Translations under genes and position numbers: made by a program
Origin: Reticulitermes speratus
Lineage: Eukaryota > Arthropoda > Insecta > Blattodea > Rhinotermitidae
Direction: 5' to 3'
Assembly: GCA_021186555.1 (NCBI GenBank)
Contig: JAJKFL010000039.1
Location: 37,959,733-38,023,732, forward strand
Length of the DNA stretch: 64,000 nt
In this document: in pieces, positions 42,881 through 54,164 of the stretch
How the letters are laid out: each line of letters opens with the position of its first letter
Position numbering within the stretch: position 1 is the stretch's first letter
Notes under the pieces: model-generated
The model's input: the letters and a program-made list of their open reading frames with translations, nothing else
Databases searched by the model: none
What the model was told of the DNA's origin: nothing

Positions 42881-43803
42881 ACCTGCAGTGCCCGTAGCAA
42901 CGCCAGACGTCGTTACTGTGTCACGAGCACCTGCAGTGCCCCTAGCAACGCCAGACGTCGTTACTGTGTCACGAGCACCTGCAGTGCCCATAGCAACGCC
43001 AGACGTCGTTACTGTGTCACGAGCACCTGCAGTGCCCGTAGCAACGCCAGACGTCGTTACTGTGCCACGTGCACCTGCAGTGCCCGTAGCAACGCCAGAC
43101 GTCGTTACTGTGTCACGAGCACCTGCAGTGCCCGTAGCAATGCCAGACGTCGTTACTGTGTCACGAGCACCTGCAGTGCCCGTAGCAACGCCAGACGTCG
43201 TTACTGTGTCACGAGCACCTGCAGTGCCCGTAGCAACGCCAGACGTCGTTACTGTGTCACGTGCACCTGCAGTGCCCGTAGCAACGCCAGACGTCGTTAC
43301 TGTGTCACGTGCACCTGCAGTGCCCGTAGCAACGCCAGACGTCGTTACTGTGTCACGTGCACCTGCAGTGCCCGTAGCAACGCCAGACGTCGTTACTGTG
43401 TCACGTGCACCTGCAGTGCCCGTAGCAACGCCAGACGTCGTTACTGTGTCACGTGCACCTGCAGTGCCCGTAGCAACGCCAGACGTCGTTACTGTGTCAC
43501 GTGCACCTGCAGTGCCCGTAGCAACGCCAGACGTCGTTACTGTGTCACGTGCACCTGCAGTGCCCGTAGCAACGCCAGACGTCGTTACTGTGTCACGTGC
43601 ACCTGCAGTGCCCGTAGCAACGCCAGACGTCGTTACTGTGTCACGTGCACCTGCAGTGCCCGTAGCAACGCCAGACGTCGTTACTGTGTCACGTGCACCT
43701 GCAGTGCCCGTAGCAACGCCAGACGTCGTTACTGTGTCACGTGCACCTGCAGTGCCCGTAGCAACGCCAGACGTCGTTACTGTGTCACGTGCACCTGCAG
43801 TGC
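42877..43803. repeat. Minisatellite, 48-bp unit, about 19 copies
   Basis: Units contain 'cacctgcagtgcccgtagca' and 'gccagacgtcgttactg'. The first five units carry more variants (acgagc for acgtgc), and the 3' units are identical. 48 is a multiple of three, so long open frames are artefacts. 43804-44130 after it shows nothing recognised. Confidence 0.95.
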
Positions 43804-44137
43804 CGCGGCACCCAATTTGCCGGTCGAAGTAGGAGGAGCATTGATGATGTGCGACGTTTAGTGATCTATATTTTCGTTAAAAGGAATGTTCAGCTTTTAC
43901 CTCTCAAAGCTTTCCATGCCCTATTAAGCAATTTCCGCTTCACCCCGGTACATTTGTCACCGTCACACCCTTTCCTCCTTCGCCCTCCACCCACACCGCA
44001 CCGCTGCCACATTTACCTCACACGCTGAGATATTCACGTGTTTTATACAGAAGTGGGTTATGTAGCTGCGTGCAAGACAGGTTTATTTTATTGCACAGTA
44101 TCAACGGACACCGAAGCATTGTGTGGAGGTTAGGAAG

Positions 44138-44140
<3 letters not shown>

Positions 44141-44170
<30 letters not shown>
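44141..44170. repeat. (TA)n tract at a LINE 3' end
   Basis: TA dinucleotides adjoining the LINE tail described next. Confidence 0.8.
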
Positions 44171-44178
<8 letters not shown>

Positions 44179-44700
44179 CTGCAAGTGGGTTTATACCCGG
44201 TGGCAGTGGTACCACAATGACACATAACACAGAATAACATACATCACAAAAATAACACACAACACTCAAAACAATACACAACACACAAACTCACAAAAAC
44301 CATAAAACATACATACTACAAAAAAAGAGTAGCTAAGCCTAACAAAAAAAAAAAAAGAAAACCTAAGGTAGATGAATCAGAGTTAAAAATAATTCGGTAT
44401 ACAAAGCAATGAGTCAACTATACTATACAAAAATAAAATTCCATGTCTTGAAGAAGTGATGCACACACATTTCACAAGGACCTTCACTTCACTCAACTTC
44501 ACTACGGCTCATATACACTTCACGGCACTCACTTCACTTCACTTCACTTCACTTCACTTCACTGCATTATTAGATGATTTTCTCCACACTTCTGTACCCT
44601 TCACTTCACCTCACTTATCACTTTCCTAACCCTCTTCCTAAAAATACTCGGCTTACAGGGGAAAGTTCCTAAAGCATCTGCAGGAAGCTCAGACACTGTG
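44171..44700 (-). repeat. LINE 3' end (jockey/CR1-like) with (ACTTC)n
   Basis: Minus codons LPADALGTFPCKPSIFRKRV then RKVISEVK resemble a LINE C-terminus ending, followed by a long A-poor 3' UTR. An (acttc)n tract lies at about 44529-44562. Weak but coherent. Confidence 0.45.
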
Positions 44701-44863
44701 AAGACTGATATGCTTCTAAATTATATGTAAAAGTTCAGTTATTTTGTCAATGGAAACACTGACGGCTTGCATCATGAAGCCAGGTGCTCAATGCTAGTCT
44801 GTGTTTATTGTGAACATAATTCGAAACAAGACAGGCCAATTACGTGCACGGTAACGCTGAGGT

Positions 44864-45143
44864 AAAAGTTGTCCCTAGAACAGGCCACGAAGGCCCAGAG
44901 GGGGAGTAGAGGTATAGCTCTACTCTTTCTTTAACCCTGACACTAGATGAGGGTGGGTGGTCAACTCCACGCCCCGGCCGCTTTACCCCCGGGAAGAGAG
45001 ACCCGGTACCAATTGTATAGGAGACTGGGTGGGCCCCAGGGCCGGTCTGAACGGGTGCGGAAAATCTCGCCCCCACCGGGATTCGATCCCCGGACCGTCC
45101 AGCCCGTAGCGAATCGCTATACCGACTGAACTATCCCGGCCCA
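44864..45143 (-). mobile_element. SINE S2, 17-bp TSD
   Basis: Perfect TSD cacggtaacgctgaggt (44847-44863 and 45144-45160). Full-length minus copy, inserted in a fragment related to MITE X. Confidence 0.9.
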
Positions 45144-45184
45144 CACGGTAACGCTGAGGTGGTGTACATACATTCTCTTTGGTA

Positions 45185-45530
45185 CCTTGTCAGCCTGATG
45201 ATGGTTCTTTTTTTTTTTAATGGCTCGACAGCCCCTTGGGGGCCTAGGTCGCCTCATTATCGAGGCTTCACGATCACACACTTTTTAGACACACCACACT
45301 CGATAGGACTCCTCTAGACGAGTGATCAGCCCGTCGCACAGACCTCTACCTGACAACACACAACACTCACAACAGACAGACATCCATGCCCCCAGCGGGA
45401 TTCGAACCCACAATCCCAGTAAGCGAGCGGCCACTGGGATCGGCGATTGCTCCTTATACATGAGCCGAAACATGTTGCAGTAAAACTTTACAATATTGCT
45501 GTGATTTACGGCTGTTATCCTTACTTCTAC
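45185..45530 (+). mobile_element. Hammerhead element split inside helix II by SINE S1
   Basis: 'cctgatgatggttc' at 45190 is separated by the SINE from 'gagccgaaacatgttgcag' at 45462. Joined in register they give CTGATGA, T, GGTTC with GAGCC, GAAAC, ATGT. The split falls in the loop or 5' strand of helix II. Confidence 0.55.
45205..45450 (-). mobile_element. SINE S1 with internal head deletion
   Basis: Body complete, but the head lacks the segment between 'gagcggcc' and 'actgggatc', deleting most of the A-box region. Confidence 0.75.
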
Positions 45531-45599
45531 GATCCCTGACGTAGTCTAAAATTTGACGAGTTCAAAATGCAGCTCAATCCCAAGTATAATTGCTTCTTG

Positions 45600-45970
45600 G
45601 CAGAACTTCCATTAAGATTATTACTTATAATTTTCATTTACACAGTTTAAGGGTGACTAGGAACACTGTGCTGTGGAGAATATGTAGAGCTAAGGCGGGG
45701 AAATATGCAGTAGGGTGGAGGAAATATCTTTGTGACGCCTTGACAGTGATACACTCTTCATCAAACGTAATTAGAATAATAAAGTCGAAGTGGAAGAGGT
45801 AGACGTCTTTGGCGAGACGAGAAAATATCAGTTATAAGATTTGAAGGAAAGAGAATACTTACGAGATCTAGACGTATAGGGAAAGTTTATGTTAAAGTGG
45901 ATCTAAAGGGAATGTCTACGAGGGTTGAGGCTGGATTAAACCAGCTCAGATTAGGATAAAAATTATCGGG
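45600..45970 (+). pseudogene. LINE L-T C-terminal remnant
   Basis: Codons GWRKYLCDALTVIHSSSNVI then RIIKSKWKR match the L-T C-terminal pattern; later codons are frameshifted. Confidence 0.55.
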
Positions 45971-47078
45971 ATTTTTTTAAACACTGTAATATGCCTTCGT
46001 ATTATTTAAGAGCCGTGGGAATTTATTGAAACTTCGCAACTATCAGCTTGTCAAACAAATTTATACTGCTTGTAGTTATTTACATTGTCATTTATGATTA
46101 CCTTCATAACATCCCACGATATGGAATTTGTTTCATTAAAAAGCCTTGGCACCAATCGTGAACAAGTGGCCGTTTCAGGGCTACAAACGAAGTCTGTGTG
46201 GCATGGGGAGGGATTGCGAGTCTGGCTCACATAAAAGTTCCGAACTTCCTTTGCATCCCACCCTAAAAGCTACTTGTCCGTCCACACTGCTCAAGTGTTG
46301 GGGTTGTTGGTGGTCCGTAGGGTGAGACCTTGGGGTGAAATTTCCTTTCGGTGCCAAGCAGTCTGATACAAAAGACTCAACCGGCATCGAGGAAGAAAGA
46401 CCTAAGGGAGTGGAGATTTTTTTGGTCCGTACGGTCTGCTGTCCCTGTCAGAACGGTTAGGGACAGGGCTAAGTTGCCTGTCTGATTAATTTACATGACA
46501 TCAGGGAGCCAACGAATAAAGAAATGGAATTGTAGCTCCAGGAATTCTTTCGACATTACATGGAATCGGTTGATTTACGTTTGGAAAGATGCCAAATTGG
46601 ACTCGAAGTTGGTGTGGGCGTGGCGGCTAATGCAGAAGCCAACATTTTGCTTTCTATTAACTCTGAAGTTGAGGAAGGACTACTGAGTTGCCTTCGGATG
46701 ACACGTCTTGACCTTGTGTCAGATTGATGACATTACAAGCTCTTTGTTTCATAATACAATATTAGAAACAAGACAGGCAATGTACGTATAAACGTAATAT
46801 TGAGGCGCGTTCTCGTGTTTCAGTTTAAGTGATTAATGGGCGAAGTTTCAGCAGAGTCTGAGGTCTGAAGTACCTCAACATGATTGGCAATAAGACAGTA
46901 ATTTAATGAGATGGAACAGAAATCGTAGTGACAAGCTGATTGTCACTTATTTGGTCAATAAATTCCGTTGCTTTCAAGGGAACCGGTGGCTCATTGCCAT
47001 CTTCACAGAAACTTGAAATAGTAAACCTGAGCCAGCTGTATCCAGTACGTATCTTCACTCCCTGTAATATAAATATTT
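45971..47078. other. No gene; fragment of element X
   Basis: 46760-46815 ('gaaacaagacaggcaatgta', 'ttgaggcgcgttc') is an end of MITE X. The rest, including a minus frame at 46181-46387, has no recognisable family. Confidence 0.4.
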
Positions 47079-47121
47079 ATACTGTCTTCCCATTTAATGT
47101 TAGGTCGTTCAATTTCAATTG

Positions 47122-48618
47122 AAAGGCCCTTATATTTTGCAAAGTGAAGTGGAAAAAGCTATCAAGGAGATGAGGGATAAGAAGGCTACAGGAGATGATG
47201 ATATACCTGGGGATGTACTCAAATTGTTGGGAGAAGGTGGTCTAAGGCTAATGACACAGATGATCAACAGCATGTATGTAACTGGAGAATGGCCCAGAGA
47301 TTTTATTGAAGTTACAATGATTGCCTTAAAGAAGAAGCCCAAAGCTACAAAATGCAGCGACCATCGCACAATCAGCATCATCGCTCATGCAGCAAAGATA
47401 GTAGCGAGGATACTTAGAAGAAGGATTGAGAGGAAAATTGAAGATGCACTTGGAGAAGATCAGTTTGGATTTAGAAGAGGAAAAGGAACTAGGGATGCAA
47501 TTGGGATGCTGAGAATAATATCAGAACGAACCTTGGTCATAGATGAGGAATTGTGTGCTTGCTTCATAGACTGGCAGAAGGCATTTGACCGTGTCAACTG
47601 GACCAAATTAATGCAAATCCTAAAAGGAATTGGGATAGACTGGCGCGAAAGAAGATTGATCAGCAAATTGTACATGGAACAGAGTGTCAAAATACGACTG
47701 GACCAAGGGGAGACGAGAAGTGTGAAGATTGGAAGAGGAGTTAGACAAGGTTGCTGCTTGTCACCGATTCTGTTCAACTTATAGAGCGAGTACCTTACCA
47801 AGGAAGCTCTTGAAGGGTTTGGAGACTTCAAAATAGGAGGACAAGTAATTCGCACTGTGAAATATGCAGATGACCTTGTGCTACTGGCTAGGGAAGAAAA
47901 GGTGCTACAGGGCATGATTGATAGACTAATTGAAATTGGAAGACGCTATGGAATGGAAATGAATGTGGGAAAAACTAAAGTAATGAAAATCTCAAGGCAA
48001 CCATCCCCAATGAAAATTATGATAGATCAAAAACAATTGGAGAATGTGGAATATTTCAATTATTTGGGTAGCATGATAACAAGTGATGCAAGGTGTACAC
48101 GTGAAATTAAATCCAGAATTGCCATGGCAAAAACAGCATTCAACAAGAAGAAAAATCTTTTCACCAGCAAACTGGAATTAAATTTAAGGAAGAAACTAGT
48201 AAAGTGCTACATTTGGAGCATAGCTTTGTGTGGTGCTGAAACGTGGACACTTCGGAAAGTAGATCAGAAGTATCTGGAAAGTTTTGAAATGTGGTGCTGG
48301 AGAAGAATGGAGAAGATCAGTTGGACCGATCGTGTGAGAAATGAAGAAGTATTACACAGAGTGAAGGAGGAGAGGAATATCGTACATACAATAAAAAGAA
48401 GAAAGGCTAACTGGATTGGTCACATCTTGCGTAGAAACTGCCTTCTGAAACACGTGATAGAAGGAAAGTTAGAAGGAAGGATATAAATGACGGGACGACG
48501 AGGGAGAAGACGTAAGCAGCTACTGGATGACCTTAAGGAAAAGAAAAGATACTGGAAATTGAAAGAGGAAGCACTAGATCGCACCCTGTGGAGAACTCGC
48601 TTTGGAAGAGGCTACTGA
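47122..48618 (+). pseudogene. LINE reverse-transcriptase ORF, two nonsense codons
   Basis: One frame runs through RT motifs in order: KKATGDDDIPGDVLK, CSDHRTISIIAHAAKIVARI, EDQFGFRRGKGTRDAI, CFIDWQKAFDRVNW (catalytic D), RQGCCLSPILFNL, KYADDLVLLAR (catalytic DD), YLGSMITSDARCTREIKSRI and the C-terminal ALCGAETWTLRK ... RRKANWIGHILRRN. It is broken by TAG at 47782-47784 and TAA at 48484-48486, both in frame; no frameshift was seen. The endonuclease domain is lost by 5' truncation. The clade is probably RTE-like, uncertain. The enzyme would prime cDNA synthesis at a nicked target. Confidence 0.85.
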
Positions 48619-48649
48619 CCTGTCGTAAGACAGACTACAGAATGAATGA
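47122..48649 (+). mobile_element. LINE (family L-E), 5'-truncated, 43-bp TSD
   Basis: A perfect 43-bp direct repeat flanks it (47079-47121 and 48650-48692). It ends with the ORF stop at 48616-48618, a short 3' UTR and an AATG tail. The perfect TSD marks a fairly recent insertion. Confidence 0.95.
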
Positions 48650-48692
48650 ATACTGTCTTCCCATTTAATGTTAGGTCGTTCAATTTCAATTG

Positions 48693-49250
48693 TTCTTTTT
48701 CTTCAGATTCTTTCACAAAAATTTTGTGCAATTTTCTCATCTTCCCCTACACATTATAGGCCTATATTTTGTCCATCTCACAATCCTGGGTTTGAAAACC
48801 GGAATAATATTTGATGAAGAGTACAAATTATGAATTCCCGATGTTCATTTTTCTCTGGTTTATTTTTCTGTAGCTAATACCGTGGAGCAGAGATCTTTTT
48901 TTGGATGCTAATCGTGGCACAGATAGCCAAGAAATGTCCCGATTTTCGTGAAAATCTTTGAGTTGAGTACGCTTATGCTGATAAAGCAATTTAACACTTA
49001 GACATAATAGCAGAAAATTTGTTGTATTTTTTAAATTTTTAAGGTTTTAAGCTTCAGGTAACTAAATCCTAAAACCATAATGAAAATTTCTTCCAATGAC
49101 GATCAGGCACCCTGCTTAAAACGAGATGGAATGATGTGCTTTACTTTCGCTGATATGAAATTTCAAAATTCACTATTTTAGGGCGATATAAAATACGAGT
49201 GCCTTGTGTAGATAAGTTCGAATAACCTATTCAGTTGATGCGATTATATC
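48693..49250. other. Mostly featureless; possible L-T 3' remnant
   Basis: 48874-48950 ('ccgtggagcagagatc', 'gccaagaaatgtcccg') weakly resembles the L-T 3' end. Nothing else. Confidence 0.3.
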
Positions 49251-49253
49251 CAA

Positions 49254-49255
<2 letters not shown>

Positions 49256-49289
<34 letters not shown>

Positions 49290-49546
49290 TGAAGGGCCCT
49301 CGCACCACAGCCTTAAGGCTTTTTGTGCAACCCCAATGAAGATGATGATCTGTTTTTTTTACCAAGTTTTACAAGTAATGGAGCACCAGTGGAATGAAAT
49401 CGACAGGGGAAAACCGACAACTCGGAGAAAAACCTGTCCCAGTGCCACTTTGTCCACCACAAATCTCACATGGACTTGACCTGGGACCGATCCCCGGGCC
49501 TCCGTGGTGAGAGGCCGGCGACTACCCGCCTGAGCCATGGCACGGC
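49256..49546 (-). mobile_element. SINE S3 with long T/A tail
   Basis: A T run of about 31 (the A tail) is followed by the S3 body and a head ending 'gagccatggcacgg'. Confidence 0.85.
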
Positions 49547-50034
49547 CTAACCTTGTGTTACTGGTATTAGTATATGTGACGGTGATGCAGCAGACGACGA
49601 GTAAAACTAAAACCAGGATGCAGTGAATGCAGTCAGCCGTGGTTTCCTGGAGGAGTCGAGTCATAACGAGAAGGTCGTCTGGTGACATTTGGGGGGAAAA
49701 AAGACAACTGAGCTATTGAGGGAATGCGGTGCTGTGGATGTCATCAGTTTACACGCAAACACAAAACACTGACACTAACAATCAGCCGCTTAAAGCTGAA
49801 AAAACACTTGCGAGGCAAAGGCTGTAAAAAAGCTCTGTGGAGTGAGCTTGACTGTCAGCGCCATCGCTCTGCTCCAATCCTGACTCACTGCCTTCGGCGT
49901 GCCTGTGCTGTTATGAAACGGAAATACTCGTAAGACAGACTGGTATACGGCGGAAGAGGGGAGGGAAGGGGTAATTCAACTGTTGGCCGAAATTAACCTG
50001 ACATTTGACAATCGTAGTACTATTATTGAATAGT
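49547..50034. other. No recognisable feature
   Basis: A short frame at 49724-49933 has no family resemblance. Confidence 0.35.
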
Positions 50035-50042
50035 ACAATTAA

Positions 50043-50309
50043 TTTGCCGATCTCAGTGGCCGTGCGGTCTAAGGCGTGGGTCTACGGCCGCTCGCTTACT
50101 AGGATCGTGCGTTCGAATCCCACCGGGGGCATGGATGTCTGTCTGTTGTGAGTGTTGTGTGTTGTGTGGTAGAGGTCTCTGCGACGGGCTGATCACTCGT
50201 CCAGAGGAGTCCTACCGACTGTGGTGTGTCTGAAGTGTGTGATCGTGAAACCTCGACGAAACGAGGAGGCCCAGGCCCCATATAAGGCTGTCGACCCATA
50301 CAAAAAAAA
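50043..50309 (+). mobile_element. SINE S1
   Basis: TSD acaattaa (50035-50042 and 50310-50317). Complete copy, short A tail. Confidence 0.85.
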
Positions 50310-50377
50310 ACAATTAACTCTCCTCAATGTGTAATTTTCTCCAGTCTGCTCTAACATCTTTCTTTTTTCTTCTATAA

Positions 50378-50688
50378 AGGTAAAGGTAAAGCAATCCCAT
50401 TATAGGCCTTGACAAGCCCTTAGTGTTCCAGTAGATTGAGGCTCCCAGATTTCTAGACAATAGGCATATGAAGGTGGTAAGTTTGTCAGCCCTACGCACC
50501 GACCGCCTTTACCCCCCATGAAATACTCCTGGTACTCATTTCTGTTAGGGGCTGAGTCGACCCCAGGGCCATAGTGCGACCGAAAGGATTATATCAATGA
50601 AAAACCCCATTGACACCATCGTTATCGAACCTGCGACTTTCCGGTTTGTAGCGCAGTGCCTCAACCAACTGCGCCACCGCGTGCGCCC
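50378..50688 (-). mobile_element. SINE S4, full length
   Basis: Perfect TSD tttttcttctataa (50364-50377 and 50689-50702). Head ends 'aactgcgccacc'. Confidence 0.9.
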
Positions 50689-50849
50689 TTTTTCTTCTAT
50701 AATCCAATGCATTGTGTTTGTGTTATGTATCCACGCTTTGTTTAAAGGCGCTCTCAGAATCTCATAGAATATGAAGTGTCAGTTTTGTGACAAGGAGCAG
50801 TAGTGGATAATTTGAGATAATATCTCGTAGTTAATGTGGAGAGACTAGG

Positions 50850-52423
50850 AGAGTGCCCAGTAACTCTTCTAACATCTACTGCAAAGTGCCCAGTAACTCT
50901 TCTAACATCTACTGCAAAGTGCCCAGTAACTCTTCTAACATCTACTGCAAAGTGCCCAGTAACTCTTCTAACATCTACTGCAAAGTGCCCAGTAACTCTT
51001 CTAACATCTATTGCAAAGTGCCCAGTAACTCTTCTAACATCTACTGCAAAGTGCCCAGTAACTCTTCTAACATCTACTGCAAAGTGCCCAGTAACTCTTC
51101 TAACATCTACTGCAAAGTGCCCAGTAACTCTTCTAACATCTACTGCAAAGTGCCCAGTAACCCTTCTAACATCTACTGCAAAGTGCCCAGTAACCCTTCT
51201 AACATCTACTGCAAAGTGCCCAGTAACTCTTCTAACATCTACTGCAAAGTGCCCAGTAACTCTTCTAACATCTACTGCAAAGTGCCCAGTAACTCTTCTA
51301 ACATCTACTGCAAAGTGCCCAGTAACTCTTCTAACATCTACTGCAAAGTGCCCAGTAACCCTTCTAACATCTACTGCAAAGTGCCCAGTAACTCTTCTAA
51401 CATCTACTGCAAAGTGCCCAGTAACTCTTCTAACATCTACTGCAAAGTGCCCAGTAACTCTTCTAACATCTACTGCAAAGTGCCCAGTAACTCTTCTAAC
51501 ATCTACTGCAAAGTGCCCAGTAACCCTTCTAACATCTACTGCAAAGTGCCCAGTAACCCTTCTAACTTCTACTGCAAAGTGCCCAGTAACTCTTCTAACA
51601 TCTACTGCAAAGTGCCCAGTAACTCTTCTAACATCTACTGCAAAGTGCCCAGTAACTCTTCTAACATCTACTGCAAAGTGCCCAGTAACTCTTCTAACAT
51701 CTACTGCAAAGTGCCCAGTAACCCTTCTAACATCTACTGCAAAGTGCCCAGTAACTCTTCTAACATCTACTGCAAAGTGCCCAGTAACTCTTCTAACATC
51801 TACTGCAAAGTGCCCAGTAACTCTTCTAACATCTACTGCAAAGTGCCCAGTAACTCTTCTAACATCTACTGCAAAGTGCCCAGTAACCCTTCTAACATCT
51901 ACTGCAAAGTGCCCAGTAACCTTCTAACTTCTACTGCAAAGTGCCCAGTAACTCTTCTAACATCTACTGCAAAGTGCCCAGTAACTCTTCTAACATCTAC
52001 TGCAAAGTGCCCAGTAACTCTTCTAACATCTACTGCAAAGTGCCCAGTAACCCTTCTAACATCTACTGCAAAGTGCCCAGTAACCCTTCTAACTTCTACT
52101 GCAAAGTGCCCAGTAACTCTTCTAACATCTACTGCAAAGTGCCCAGTAACCTTCTAACATCTACTGCAAAGTGCCCAGTAACTCTTCTAACATCTACTGC
52201 AAAGTGCCCAGTAACTCTTCTAACATCTACTGCAAAGTGCCCAGTAACTCTTCTAACATCTACTGCAAAGTGCCCAGTAACTCTTCTAACATCTACTGCA
52301 AAGTGCCCAGTAACCCTTCTAACATCTACTGCAAAGTGCCCAGTAACCCTTCTAACTTCTACTGCAAAGTGCCCAGTAACCCTTCTAACTTCTACTGCAA
52401 AGTGTTCAGTAAATTTTCTAACT
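50850..52423. repeat. Minisatellite, 33-bp unit, about 47 copies, five-unit higher-order repeat
   Basis: The unit reads agtgcccagtaactcttcta plus 13 more bases. Variant 'aaccc' units start at 51161, 51194, 51359, 51524, 51557, 51722 and 51887, steps of 33 or 165, so five units repeat as a block. Single-base deletions at 51920 and 52150 shift later blocks by one. Open frames across it are artefacts of 33 being divisible by three. It has no spacers, so it is not a CRISPR. Confidence 0.95.
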
Positions 52424-52700
52424 AGGCCGTGCCATGACTCAGACGGTTAGTCGCCGGCCTCTCACCGCGGAGGCCCGGGTTCGATACCGGGGTCAGTCCA
52501 TGTGGGATTTGTGGTTGACAAAGTGGCACTGGGACAGGTTTTACTCCGAGTACTTCGGTTTTCCCCTGTCAATTTCATTCCACCGGTGCTCCATTAAAAT
52601 GTAAAACCATAAAAAACCTAATCATCTTCATCACAGGGTTGCACAATAAGCCTTCAAGGCTGCGGTGCGTCCGTAGCATCTGCTGCGGGGCCCTTCAATA
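52424..52700 (+). mobile_element. SINE S3 at the end of the 33-bp array
   Basis: Starts 'aggccgtgccatgactcag' right after a diverged last unit; 'ttctaa' on both sides is a possible short TSD. Confidence 0.85.
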
Positions 52701-52798
52701 GAAGAACCCCTTCTAAGTGCTCAGTTCATAATTCCGCTGACGTCGACTATCCTGCGATTCTTCGTGGCTTTCCTCCGTATCTCCAGTTAATTGCAGCA

Positions 52799-53037
52799 GA
52801 AAGGTAAAGGTCTTCCCGTAACATGCAATGCAGGCACGGACGGGATTTGTGGTATAGCTCTACTCATTCTTAACCTTGGCGTTATTTGGGGGTGACTGGT
52901 CAAAGCCACGCCTCGACCGCTTGTCCCCTGGCAAAGAATCACGGTACTCGGTACAAATTATCTTTCCCTCTACCGGGGTTCGAACCCAGGATGGTCCAGC
53001 AAGTAGCGAGTCGCTACACCGACTGCGCGATCCCAAA
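52799..53037 (-). repeat. SINE S2, diverged
   Basis: Tail 'aggtaaaggt', body 'tatagctctactcattctta', head with GGGTTCGAACCC. An older subfamily. Confidence 0.75.
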
Positions 53038-53074
53038 TGCAAGATAGTTCATTTGTATCTAATTATTCTACCAT

Positions 53075-53345
53075 TTGATAGTATAACGACTATGCTACCG
53101 GACTGGACGGTCCGGGGTTCGAATCCCGGCACGGGATAGGTATTTTTCTCTTCTCCAAAACGCTCAGAGGGGCTCTGAGACCCACCCAGCCTCCTAGTCG
53201 GTGGGTACTGTGGTTCTTTCACGGGATAAGCGGCCAGGGCGTGTGGCTGACCACTCACCTCCATCTAGTGCCAAGGTTAAGAATGGGTGGAGCTGTAATT
53301 CTACTCCTCCTGTATGCTTTCATGGCGTAGGCAGGGACAACTTTC
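53075..53345 (+). repeat. SINE S2, diverged
   Basis: Head 'ggtccggggttcgaatcccg', body and 'cagggacaactttcag' tail, of the same older subfamily as the 8218 fragment. Confidence 0.75.
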
Positions 53346-53759
53346 AGTTTCTTTTATCATTCGACACTTGTACGACTTGAGAACTGATAGCGTCGTTACG
53401 AAATACATAAAATAAACAACAGACAGATCATACTGAGCGTATTTATCCTCAGCCATGTATCTGCATAAAGAAACACGCACTCCAACGCCGTCGTGACAAA
53501 AATATCTGCACAGTGCGTTTCTGCATTCGGATAATACGTCACATGACGTAATAGTGGTGGTGGGGTTAGACCGATGTGTTAAACAATACAGCGGGCCTTA
53601 CGATAGCAGAGGAAGCTTTTAGCTGCATGTAAACATTTACATGTTACGCCCGTATTTTGTCTGATGGACCTACCGAGTACGTTTCATTTGACTAGCGAGC
53701 GCATCAGTGATCGGAATGGCTCGCCCGGAGACGGACGGGATGCGCGCTAAACCCCGACA

Positions 53760-53784
53760 ATGAACGGCCGAAGCGAAATACCAG
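53760..53784 (+). other. Possible first coding exon (ATG to strong donor)
   Basis: Within a CpG-rich stretch (about 53640-53830), ATG AAC GGC CGA AGC GAA ATA CCA G is followed by gtgagt. If real, it is the 5' end of a plus-strand gene running into the 114-bp array and beyond. No downstream exon was found in the window, so this is weak. Confidence 0.2.
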
Positions 53785-54164
53785 GTGAGTGTGTGTCTGT
53801 GCGAAACGTCGAACTGTTGTTTGGTGATAACGGGACCACTGAATTAGCAGCGTGAGGGGAGGTGTTTAATGACAGGCGGAATGGGTAAGGTGGAGAGGGA
53901 GATCTCCAGCGTTCCTCGAGTCGGTGATTTGTTTAATGACGCTGTATCAGCCGCTGGCAGTAGTTAGTGCCAATCATATTGGTGGAAGTGGCAGAAGGTT
54001 ATTGGCTGAAGTAAAGGAAAATAAAATGAATGTTTATGGTTTATGTATTATAATAGATGCTTTAAACCTTCATATCTTAGTGGTTACTATATGTACCACC
54101 AGTTTAACATTCAACAATTCTACGTTCTGCCCACACTGTGTATTTATGTGTTATGTGTGGATCT

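Noticed and set aside
42819-43861. Open frames of about 340 codons over the 48-bp array
   Set aside because: Same artefact. Two frames are equally open and the array begins inside a dead LINE.
50850-52423. CRISPR array
   Set aside because: Units are contiguous with no unique spacers, no cas genes are present, and the DNA is eukaryotic.
50836-52450. Open frames up to 434 codons over the 33-bp array
   Set aside because: Tandem-repeat artefact; the frame survives only because the unit is 33 bp, and single-base deletions swap frames without consequence.
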